Source: JAZKFT01 sp039925965 (GTDB taxonomy: Bacteria; Bacteroidota; Bacteroidia; Chitinophagales; Chitinophagaceae). From it: 64,000 nt of DNA. The notes under the pieces are model-generated. The model saw only the letters and a list, made by a program, of their open reading frames with translations. It did no database searches and had not been told where the DNA came from. Position numbers and translations under genes: made by a program. This document shows positions 16,270 through 23,964 of the stretch, piece by piece. The stretch covers positions 62,001 through 126,000 of the forward strand of contig JBDSXW010000004.1 in assembly GCA_039925965.1 (NCBI GenBank), in the 5' to 3' direction. Each line of letters begins with the position of its first letter. The first letter of the stretch is position 1.

Positions 16270-17643
16270 TTATTTCAACCTGTCTTCAATAGCTTCCAAT
16301 CTTTTTTCAAGTGTATCTATTTTTTTAGCCTCTGCATCGGTTTGCATTTTTAATTTTACATTTTCATTTCGCAATGAGTTGGTTCTTTTTTCCATCGCCT
16401 GTATGGCAATAAAATTGATTCCCATAAAATCGGCCTGGTTAATGGTAGAATCATTACCAATGGTACCGTACCTATCTTTTCCAAAGGCTGCATAAAAGTC
16501 CTGCGCCATGGGTCCGTAATGGCGAAAAGTCTTTGAATCCTGCATTTTATAATTCCAACTTGTAAGATGAAAGCCAGCTATTTTTTTTAAGAAATCTTCT
16601 CCTTTTACATCTTCAAAATTTTCTTTCAGATAAACACTGCTGCTGGTACTCCATGCATTGGAGCCGCTTGCAAGAATGCAACTGGAGCTTAGATCAGAGG
16701 CGGTGTAAAAACGATAGCCACCATCGAAACGTGCAGTAAACCTGTTGTCTGTACCCGAATTGAAGACAGTAGTGGTTGAATTATCACCAACTACAAACGA
16801 GCCAACATGCCCATTAGTAGAAACGTTTTTACCCATTGCAGTGGAATAATCACCACTGGCAGTTGTAGCATATCCAATGGCAGTGGAACCATCCCTAGTG
16901 GCACTTGTAAATGCTCCCATAGCGGTGGAAAAACCCCCACTGGCAGTTGTACTCACTCCCATTGCAGTGGAAGAAGCACCACTGGCAGTTGTGTTATTTC
17001 CCATAGCAGTAGAATAACCCCCACTTGCATTTGTATTTCGTCCCATTGCAGTGGAACCTGTACCACTGGCAATTGTGGAAGAGCCCATTGCAGTGGAACT
17101 ATCGCCACTGGCAGTTGTACTACGTCCGGTTGCAGTGGAATAATCACCACTTGCCTTTGTACCCCCTCCCATGGCAGTAGAAAAAACACCGCTGGCAGTT
17201 GTATTAAAGCCCATTGCCGTAGCGTCAATATTATTGGCAATTGTATTATTTCCGATAGCAGTGGAACCTTGACCGCTTGCAGTTGTACCCAGTCCCATGG
17301 CAGTAGAAGAATAACCGCTGGCAGTTGTACCCGATCCCATAGCAGTCGAAGAACCCCCAACATTTGCACCATCCCATTCTGTTGCAATTGCATAACCAGC
17401 GCGGAAGGCTGCTTTACCGGGATAAAACATTAATCTACTGCCTGCACCAAGGCTTGGAACAGTAGATAATGTATTAAAGGTTCCTGTTACCAACAAACCT
17501 TTGGCTTGGCTTGTACCTAAATCAACATGTAATAAAGCCGCAGGATTGGGTAGTGCCCCGGTAGTGTTAATGCCTACGTTTTGTGCATTTGTAAAAGGAG
17601 CAGCAAAAATTAAAATTGCGGTGAGGAGTGTTTTTGTTTTCAA
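16270..17643 (-). CDS. Tail-fibre-like surface protein, 13 head repeats
   Basis: 457 residues with a signal peptide (MKTKTLLTAILIFAAPFTNA) and QNVGINTTGA. From about residue 98 there are thirteen consecutive 14-residue units of the STAMGxxTTASGxx type, the YadA-like head. These are followed by a conserved neck (HVGSFVVGDNSTTTVFN), an S74-like segment (SSVYLKENFEDV, keeping Ser-x4-Lys; MAQDFYAAFGKD), and a terminal coiled coil (EKRTNSLRNENVKLKMQTD). The repeats are also repeats at DNA level (42 bp), so copy number can change by recombination. Third to last in the operon order is the frameshifted relative; this gene lies 60 bp after 17704-18957 and 16 bp before the last gene. Probably a trimeric adhesin or fibre. 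Confidence 0.8.
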   Translation of the reverse strand: MKTKTLLTAILIFAAPFTNAQNVGINTTGALPNPAALLHVDLGTSQAKGLLVTGTFNTLSTVPSLGAGSRLMFYPGKAAFRAGYAIATEWDGANVGGSSTAMGSGTTASGYSSTAMGLGTTASGQGSTAIGNNTIANNIDATAMGFNTTASGVFSTAMGGGTKASGDYSTATGRSTTASGDSSTAMGSSTIASGTGSTAMGRNTNASGGYSTAMGNNTTASGASSTAMGVSTTASGGFSTAMGAFTSATRDGSTAIGYATTASGDYSTAMGKNVSTNGHVGSFVVGDNSTTTVFNSGTDNRFTARFDGGYRFYTASDLSSSCILASGSNAWSTSSSVYLKENFEDVKGEDFLKKIAGFHLTSWNYKMQDSKTFRHYGPMAQDFYAAFGKDRYGTIGNDSTINQADFMGINFIAIQAMEKRTNSLRNENVKLKMQTDAEAKKIDTLEKRLEAIEDRLK

Positions 17644-17703
17644 AATAAAATTTTTAAAGGATGATAATGGTTATTGTTTCGTTTTACTTACTCCAGGTAT
17701 TTT

Positions 17704-18957
17704 TTATTTTACTGCTATTGTTTCTTTATGCTGTTGTTTTATACTAAGCGCCTTTAGTTGATCAAGGCTTTGTGCAATTAAATTTTGCTGTTGATCAAAC
17801 TTTTTTTCTAATTGCGCAAAGGATTGCTTTAAACTTTCATTCTCTTTTTTTAATTGCGTTACTTCTGCGTTTTTTACTTCAGCTTCTTCAGTAAATTTTT
17901 TATTCTGCGTTGCATTTTGATTTTTTAATTCAGTTGTTCTTTTTTCCAATGCCTGTATGGCAATAAAATTCACTCCTAAAAAATCTGACTGGTTGATGGT
18001 GGAATCATTACCAATTGTACCGTAATTATCTTTTCCAAAGGCTGCATAAAAATCCTGCGCCATGGGACCGTAGTGGCGAAAAGTTTTTGGATCCTGCTTT
18101 TTATAATTCCAGCTGGTAAGATGAAAGCCATCTATTTTTTTTAAGTAATCTTCACCACTCACATCTTCAAAGTTTTCTTTTAGATAAACACTACTGCTGG
18201 TGCTCCATGCATTGGAGCCATTTGCCAGGATACAGCTAGAGGTTAGATCGGCACTGGTGTAAAAACGATAGCCTCCATCGAAACGGGCAGTAAACCTATT
18301 GTCTGTTCCCGAATTGAAGACGGTAGTAGTAGAATTATCGCCAACCACAAACGAGCCAACATGCCCGTTAGTAGAAACGTTATTTCCCATTGCAGTAGAG
18401 TAATCACCACTGGCAGTAGTGTTGACTCCCATTGCTGTGGAAGCACCACCACTGGCAGTTGTACCCAATCCCATGGCAGTGGAAGAAGCACCACCGGCAG
18501 TTGTACTATTTCCCATTGCAGTGGAATAAAACCCACTGGAAGTTGTTTGCCTTCCCATGGCAGTAGAACCTGAACCACTGGCATTTGTGGAAGAGCCCAT
18601 TGCAGTAGATATAAGTCCACTGGCAGTTGTATTATATCCCATTGCAGTGGAATAATCACCCACGTAGGCATTATCCCATTCTGTTCCAACTGCATATCCT
18701 GCACGGAAGGCTGCTCTACGGGGATAGAACATTAACCTGCTGCCTGCACCAAGATCTGGCACCGTAGATAATCCATTAAAAGCTCCTGTTACCAGCAAAC
18801 CTTTATTTGAATTACCTACATCAACATGCAATAAAGCTGCAGAGTTTGGCGGAGCGCCGGTGGTGTTAATGCCTACGCTTTGTGCAATGCCCTTCGACAA
18901 GCTCAGGATGACAAAAGCAAAAATTAAAAGTATTGTGAGGAGTTTTTTTGTTTTCAT
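17704..18957 (-). CDS. Tail-fibre-like surface protein, 7 head repeats
   Basis: 417 residues. Signal region MKTKKLLTILLIFAFVILSL, then QSVGINTTGAPPN. Only seven 14-residue STAMG units, against thirteen in the neighbouring paralogue. Neck and S74-like part (SSVYLKENFEDVSGEDYLKK, Ser-x4-Lys kept) are almost identical to the neighbours. The C-terminal coiled coil (about 335-400) is longer and Gln/Lys-rich. The coding bases for LSLSKG in the signal region read CTGAGCTTGTCGAAGGGC, a sequence that also appears in part at 21615-21640. Starts 12 bp after the gene at 18970 ends. Same proposed role as its neighbours. Confidence 0.8.
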   Translation of the reverse strand: MKTKKLLTILLIFAFVILSLSKGIAQSVGINTTGAPPNSAALLHVDVGNSNKGLLVTGAFNGLSTVPDLGAGSRLMFYPRRAAFRAGYAVGTEWDNAYVGDYSTAMGYNTTASGLISTAMGSSTNASGSGSTAMGRQTTSSGFYSTAMGNSTTAGGASSTAMGLGTTASGGASTAMGVNTTASGDYSTAMGNNVSTNGHVGSFVVGDNSTTTVFNSGTDNRFTARFDGGYRFYTSADLTSSCILANGSNAWSTSSSVYLKENFEDVSGEDYLKKIDGFHLTSWNYKKQDPKTFRHYGPMAQDFYAAFGKDNYGTIGNDSTINQSDFLGVNFIAIQALEKRTTELKNQNATQNKKFTEEAEVKNAEVTQLKKENESLKQSFAQLEKKFDQQQNLIAQSLDQLKALSIKQQHKETIAVK

Positions 18958-18969
18958 AAAATTATTTAT

Positions 18970-20285
18970 TTATTTTCTATTTTTTACTGTTACATCTTCT
19001 TTATCCTTTGGTTTTATGCTAAGTACATTTAACTGATCGAGGCTTTGTGCAATTAATTTTTGCTGTCCATCAAACTGCATTTGTAATTTTGCAACAGATT
19101 GCTGTAAGCTTTCATTCTCTTTTTTTAATTGGTTTACTTCCTGGGCTTTTCCATCATCCACATCAGCAAGTTTTTTATTCAGCATTGTATTTTGATTTTT
19201 TACTTCAGATATTTCATTTTTTAATTCGGTTGTTCTTTTCTCCAACGCCTGTATGGCAATAAAATTTATTCCTAAAAAATCTGCCTGGTTAATGCTGGAA
19301 TCATTACCAATTGTACCGTACTTATCTTTTCCAAAGGCTGCATAAAAATCTTGGGCCATTGGTCCGTAATGGCGAAAAGTTTTTGGATCCTGCTTTTTAT
19401 AATTCCAGCTTGTAAGATGAAAGCCATCAATTTTTTTAAGTAATCTTCTCCATTCACATCTTCAAAATTTTCTTTCAGATAAACACTGCTGCTGGTGCTC
19501 CATGCATTGGAGCCGCTTGCCAGGATGCAACTCGAGCTTAGATCAGAGGTGGTGTAAAAACGATAGCCCCCATCAAAACGGGCAGTAAACCTGTTGTCTG
19601 TTCCCGAATTGAAGACGGTATTGGTAGAAAAATCGCCAACCACAAACGAGCCAACATGTCCGTTAGTAGAAACGTTAGATCCCATTGCAGTGGAATAATC
19701 ACCATTGGCAGTTGTAAAAACTCCCATTGCAGTGGCTATAGCCCCACTGGCAATTGAACCCCATCCCATTGCAGTGGAATAAAGACCGCTGGCAGTTGTT
19801 CCGGATCCCATTGCAGTGGAACCTGAACCACTGGCAGTTGTGGAACAGCCCATTGCAGTGGAATAAAGGCCGCCGGCAGTTGTACTCCATCCCATTGCAG
19901 TGGAATAATTACCGGCTGCAATTGTCTTATATCCCATTGCTGTGGAATAAAAACCATTGGCAGTTGTATTATATCCAATGGCAGTAGAAAAAGCACCAAC
20001 GTTTGCATTATTCCATTGTATCCCATCAACAAACCCTGCACGAAAAGCTGATTTAGCCGGATAAAACATTAACCTGCTGCCTGCACCAAGGTCCGGTACA
20101 AAGCCAAAGCCTAAAGTAGCATCACCGGTTATCAGGAAACCTTTTGATATGCTGGCAACTGCATCAACGTGTAGTAAAGCCGTAGGATTTGGAGCCGCGC
20201 CTGTGGTATTAATGCCTACGTTTTGTGCATTAGCAAAAGCGCAAGCAAAAATTAAAATTGATAGGAGAAGATTTTTTGTTTTCAT
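18970..20285 (-). pseudogene. Tail-fibre-like protein split by a frameshift
   Basis: N-terminal part (20285 down to about 19437) has a signal peptide, QNVGINTTGAAPN, eight STAMG-type units, the HVGSFVVGD neck and SSVYLKENFEDVNGEDYLKK. At a T run (A on the coding strand) at 19431-19437, which has 7 bases where two sister genes have 8, the frame slips. The rest (from MAQDFYAAFGKDKYGTIGND to the coiled coil) is intact in the other frame and ends at 18970. Total span 1316 bp, consistent with one missing base. Without the shift it would be a full 438-residue member. This may be a phase-variable switch, a real lesion or a sequencing error in a homopolymer. The non-shifted product would lack the S74 part and coiled coil. 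Confidence 0.8.
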
Positions 20286-20308
20286 AAAGTATTTAATTAT
20301 TTAATTCA

Positions 20309-21673
20309 TTATTTTACTGCGACAGTCTCTTTATCTTTTCGTTTTATTGTAAACGTCTTTAATTGATCAAGGCTTTGTGCAATTAACTTTTGCTGCTGAT
20401 CAAACATTTTTTCCAATTGCGCAAAAGATTGTTTTAGGTTTTCATTTTCTTTTTTTAATTCATCCACCTCAGCAAGTTTTTTATTCAGCATTGCATTTTG
20501 ACTTTTTAATTCGGTTGTTCTTTTTTCCAACGCCTGTATTGCAGTCATATCAATGCCAATCATATCAATGGGGTTTACGGTGGTATCATTGCCAATTGTG
20601 CCATACTTATCATGACCGAAGGCACTGTAAAAATCCTGCGCCATAATACCATAATGGCGGTAGGTTTTTGCATCCTGCATTTTGTAATTCCACGAAGTGA
20701 AATTTATCTTAGCAATTTTTTGCAAAACATCATCGCCACTAAGCGGCTCAAAATTTTCTTTACGGTTTTTATCGCAAATGCTTACCCAGGCATTACCGTT
20801 ATGCCCAATCTGAACACCCATACGGGTTGCGGGGGCGTCTCCGGTAGTTAATAAATAATATCCGTTATTAAATCTGGCAACAAACTGATTAGGAGATCCT
20901 GAGAATGTAGTACCCTCTCCCTTGGGATCAGCATCACCAATTATGAATGCGCCTTTTTGATTATTGATATTCACTAAGCTTCCCATTGCAGTGGAATTAT
21001 CACCACTAGCGGTTGTACCATATCCCATTGCGGTGGAATTATCACCTGTGGCATTTGTAAAATCGCCTATTGCAGTGGAAGTATAACCACTGGCAATTGT
21101 ATTATTTCCGATTGCAGTAGAACCGGGACCGCTGGCAGTTGTAGTATAGCCCATTGCAATAGAATAGATTCCGCCGGCAGTTGTATTATAGCCCATTGCA
21201 GTGGAATTATCACCAGTTGCTTTAGTATTACTTCCCATTGCAGCGGAAGTATTACCACTGGCAGTTGTTTGATATCCCATTGTAGTGGAAATATCCCCGT
21301 TGGCAATTGTTTGATTTCCCAATGCAGTGGAACCAGTGCCACTGGCTTTTGTTTTATAACCCATTGCAGTAGAATAAAGACCAACATTTGCATTATTCCA
21401 TTCTGTTCCATCAACATATCCCGCACGGAAGGCTGCTTTACCGGGATAGAACATTAACCTGGTGCCTGCACCAAGGTTTGGCACAGTAGAAGATACATCA
21501 AAAGTTCCTGTTACCAAAAAACCTTTGAATGTGCTGAGACCTACATCTATATGCAGCATGCCGCTGGAATGGGGGGGTGCCCCTGTGCTATTAATTCCTA
21601 CGTTTTGTGCATTACTCTTCGGCAAGCTCAGGATTGAAAACCAAAAAAATAAAAAGAAGTTGACCTTTTTCAT
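20309..21673 (-). CDS. Tail-fibre-like surface protein, 10 head repeats, first of operon
   Basis: 454 residues from the ATG at 21673. This start is preferred over the in-frame ATG at 21691 because it gives a standard signal peptide (MKKVNFFLFFWFSILSLPKS) and because the palindromic element abuts the ATG just as at 23230. QNVGINSTGAPPH follows, then ten 14-residue head units (STAMGYKTKASGTG...). The C-terminal part differs from its sisters: neck KGAFIIGDADPKGEG, then ICDKNRKENFEPL, where Cys aligns with the catalytic Ser of S74 domains (C-x4-K), then MAQDFYSAFGHDKYG and a coiled coil. First gene of the operon running down to 15000 (gaps 23, 12, 60 and 16 bp), preceded by the conserved upstream element at 21718-21735. 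Confidence 0.8.
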   Translation of the reverse strand: MKKVNFFLFFWFSILSLPKSNAQNVGINSTGAPPHSSGMLHIDVGLSTFKGFLVTGTFDVSSTVPNLGAGTRLMFYPGKAAFRAGYVDGTEWNNANVGLYSTAMGYKTKASGTGSTALGNQTIANGDISTTMGYQTTASGNTSAAMGSNTKATGDNSTAMGYNTTAGGIYSIAMGYTTTASGPGSTAIGNNTIASGYTSTAIGDFTNATGDNSTAMGYGTTASGDNSTAMGSLVNINNQKGAFIIGDADPKGEGTTFSGSPNQFVARFNNGYYLLTTGDAPATRMGVQIGHNGNAWVSICDKNRKENFEPLSGDDVLQKIAKINFTSWNYKMQDAKTYRHYGIMAQDFYSAFGHDKYGTIGNDTTVNPIDMIGIDMTAIQALEKRTTELKSQNAMLNKKLAEVDELKKENENLKQSFAQLEKMFDQQQKLIAQSLDQLKTFTIKRKDKETVAVK

Positions 21674-21696
21674 GTTGCATGATTTATTCATACAAC
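21674..21696 (-). promoter_or_regulatory. Imperfect palindrome abutting the start codon
   Basis: Reads GTTGTATGA...TCATGCAAC on the coding strand, directly before the ATG at 21673. It matches the perfect palindrome at 23231-23254 in position and most bases. Candidate operator or leader hairpin. Confidence 0.4.
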
Positions 21697-21717
21697 AAAA
21701 ATGAAGGCATTTTAAGC

Positions 21718-21735
21718 CGGAAACAATCGTCCTTT
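21718..21735 (-). promoter_or_regulatory. Conserved upstream element of fibre operon
   Basis: AAAGGACGATTGTTTCCG on the coding strand, 44 nt before the ATG. Near-identical or degenerate copies lie 45 nt and 47 nt before two related starts (22125-22141, 23278-23295). Candidate regulator site or promoter part. Confidence 0.5.
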
Positions 21736-22079
21736 AGGAGTACAACCTTTGCCTTAAAACGTTAGAGTTGCGAAACTTATCAATACACCCGATACCATGA
21801 AAATAAACCTCTACCGATTGCGAGGCAGCGGTAGTTTGCATAACATACACGCTAATGTGATCCCATGTAGCCACATTAAAAATAGTTCCTACCGAATCGG
21901 CGGCTGTATACAGCACGTGGTTCTTTGTGATGAATTCATACGAGGTATCAACATGCCTTTTAAAGTACTGGATACATCAATTATGGCGCTTGTATTGGGC
22001 GTAGCGGTTCCAATACAAATATTTTGAGTGTAGGAAATTCCTACAATTAATAGAAGCGGCCAGGAAAGAGGTGTTTCAT
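21734..22079 (-). pseudogene. Relic of a 'NVGIGTATP' surface protein
   Basis: From an ATG at 22079 (MKHLFPGRF) the frame is broken by stops, but another frame reads QNICIGTATPNTSAIIDVSS then LKGMLIPRMNSSQRTT. This is a clear homologue of the start of 22157-23230 (NTGIRTATPNASAILDVAST). Later VLYTAADSVGTIFNVATWDH is in frame up to about 21734. So a related gene stood here and decayed through indels and a large internal deletion. The degenerate upstream element (22125-22141) is retained. Confidence 0.6.
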
Positions 22080-22124
22080 CTTTTATGATTTGGCTCCATT
22101 ACAAAATGAATTTGTCTTGCAGTA

Positions 22125-22141
22125 GAAACAGATGGTCCTTT
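22125..22141 (-). promoter_or_regulatory. Degenerate upstream element of relic
   Basis: AAAGGACCATCTGTTTC on the coding strand, 45 nt before the relic ATG at 22079, resembling 21718-21735 and 23278-23295. Confidence 0.35.
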
Positions 22142-22156
22142 TGCATTAGAGCATTA

Positions 22157-23230
22157 TTAATAAAGCCAGTATCCGGAAAATATACCGGCAACATCTTGTG
22201 CGTTACCTGTATCCTGATTAGCCATTATTAAAATATGGTCGTTTGCCGCAAGGTATAAATTAATGCTGATCGTAACATAATCGGTCTTACCGGCAATAGC
22301 AGGGATGTTAATGGAGTTGTTAGTTATACTGGTTCCATTTTTAGAAATCCTTAAGGTAACAATAGGTGAACCATTGGTAATAGTACTATTCAGTTCAATT
22401 AAAATCTTCGCATCAAAATGATAAAAGCCCGCTGTCGGGCAATTATAATAATCATTTACAGTATTATAATTGGCACCATCATCATAATTAATTGTAGGAA
22501 AATTTACTTTCGTATAGGTATTATTCGGAACTGATTGCAAAATTGACGCTTCTACAAAAAAACCTGTACCCCGCGAGCTGGTGCGCCAGGTAGCTGTTCC
22601 GTTAGCATCACTTGATAAAACTTTATCAATACCCGGCAAGCCGCCACGCATTGTTATCTGGCCGTTTACATCCAGTTTAGAAGTGGGTGTAATACCGCCA
22701 ACAGCCACATTACCTCCACCATACTGAAGAAAAAGATCTGAAGCAGCGCCGTTATTTCTGGTAAGTATTTCATTATTATCAAATACAGGATTTGAGGAGG
22801 CAGTGCTGCCTAATTGCAGGTATCCTCCATTTACCAATGTTGCATCCGATCCATTAGTTACATGCAATCTTACATCAGGAGTTAGCGTTCCCACTCCCAC
22901 ATTTTCACCATTATTTACATAAACATTTGAACCTGCTTTTGTCCAGATGGTATTGGAGCTGTCAATCAGTTCTACCCATCTCGCGGTATTCCGGAACCAG
23001 AACGAATTTGTGTTGATATCAAACACCAGCAGGCCGGTGGCAGGTGATAAAATGCCGGTCCTTTGTGTTGCATTCATACGTGGTATCAAGATACCCTTTG
23101 ATGTACTGGCAACATCAAGTATTGCGCTGGCGTTTGGAGTAGCTGTCCTAATGCCCGTGTTTTAGGTATATGCATTCAACGAAATAAAAAGCAGGAAAGA
23201 AAAACAACAAAAAAGCGACAAATTTTTCAT
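22157..23230 (-). pseudogene. Tail-fibre-like secreted protein with nonsense codon at signal cleavage site
   Basis: From the ATG at 23230 a signal peptide reads MKNLSLFCCFSFLLFISLNA-YT, then TAA at 23162-23164 stands where sister genes have CAA (the Q of QNVGIG). The frame continues unbroken for about 330 further residues: NTGIRTATPNASAILDVAST, IPRMNATQRTGILSPATGLLV, GENVGVGTLTPDVRLHV and SKLDVNGQITMRGGLPG. It ends in a C1q/TNF-like beta-sandwich pattern (GTGFFVEA...YNCPTAGFYHFDAKI...ILIMANQD). Such jelly-roll ends often mediate trimer formation. There is no S74 domain. One C-to-T change would explain the loss, so a recent pseudogene is likely; internal initiation would give an unexported product. 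Confidence 0.7.
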
Positions 23231-23254
23231 ATTGTATGATTTAAATCATACAAT
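23231..23254. promoter_or_regulatory. Perfect 24-bp palindrome abutting the start codon
   Basis: Two exact half-sites (ATTGTATGATTT and its complement) immediately upstream of the ATG at 23230. A diverged version sits before 21673. Could be an operator for the neighbouring regulator or an RNA hairpin hiding the start. Confidence 0.5.
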
Positions 23255-23277
23255 GAAATTGGACGCTATTTCAGGGT

Positions 23278-23295
23278 CGGAACAATCGTCCTTTT
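23278..23295 (-). promoter_or_regulatory. Conserved upstream element
   Basis: AAAAGGACGATTGTTCCG on the coding strand, 47 nt before the ATG at 23230 and 4 bp from the stop of the response-regulator gene. Matches 21718-21735. Confidence 0.5.
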
Positions 23296-23298
23296 GTA

Positions 23299-23928
23299 CT
23301 AGATAATGTGCTCCTTCAACACTTTGGCAATGGCTTCCTTACCACAATTCACATGCAGCTTCCGGTAGATGTTTTTTAAATGCGACCGTGCGGTATTAAA
23401 TGCCATGTCCAGCTCGGCAGAGATATGCTTTACCAGGTAACCTTTTACCAGCCATTGCAAAATTTCCTTTTCCCTTTTAGTGAGATGGTAGTCTGTATAT
23501 GCCGTATTATCCTGGAAAGACTGCAATACTTTTTTGGCCACGACGGGCGACATCGGAGCGCCACCGTTAATGACTTCGCCGATTGCTTCAACCAATTTAT
23601 CCGGTGACGTTTTTTTCAGGATATAGCCGTTTGCCCCGGCGCAGAGACTTTGAAATAATTTTTCATCATCCTCAAACATGGTATACATGATCACGTAGAT
23701 TTCCGGGTTTGCTTCCTTAATCATGCGCACACCTTCAATGCCCGTCTTTCCGGGCAAGTCTATATCCATGATCACCACATCAGGCTCATCACGCAGCACA
23801 TAATAGTCTGCTTTTTTGCAGTCATGATAATCACCGATCACAGCATAAGTATCGCTGCTGTTCAGCAACATCACCAGCGAGCTGCGCAGGGAATCATTAT
23901 CTTCAAACAAAATTATTTTGGTAGCCAT
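23299..23928 (-). CDS. NarL/FixJ-family response regulator
   Basis: 209 residues. The receiver domain (1-125) has the acidic pocket FEDND (Asp10), phospho-acceptor Asp55 in VIMDIDLPG, the MYTMF switch and the ILKK lysine. The C-terminal LuxR-type helix-turn-helix (about 145-209) reads LTKREKEILQWLVKGYLVKH, then FNTARSHLKNIYRKLHV. It is a DNA-binding transcription factor activated by phosphorylation. It lies 36 bp downstream of the sensor kinase gene, its likely partner, and directly upstream of the surface-fibre genes. The conserved upstream element and palindrome there are candidate targets; this link is inference. Confidence 0.9.
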   Translation of the reverse strand: MATKIILFEDNDSLRSSLVMLLNSSDTYAVIGDYHDCKKADYYVLRDEPDVVIMDIDLPGKTGIEGVRMIKEANPEIYVIMYTMFEDDEKLFQSLCAGANGYILKKTSPDKLVEAIGEVINGGAPMSPVVAKKVLQSFQDNTAYTDYHLTKREKEILQWLVKGYLVKHISAELDMAFNTARSHLKNIYRKLHVNCGKEAIAKVLKEHII

Positions 23929-23964
23929 AGCAGCATTAAAGGACAGAATATAATTTTACAAATC

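Noticed and set aside
15780..21430. Regularly spaced near-identical 42-bp units resembling a CRISPR array
   Set aside because: They are in frame and code for 14-residue STAMG-type head repeats; there are no unique spacers of constant length and no cas genes.
16807..21457. Long open frames antisense or out of frame within the fibre genes
   Set aside because: They follow from the repeated sequence (periodic translations such as SHCSGT or QLPVV), have no signals of real genes and lie over convincing proteins.
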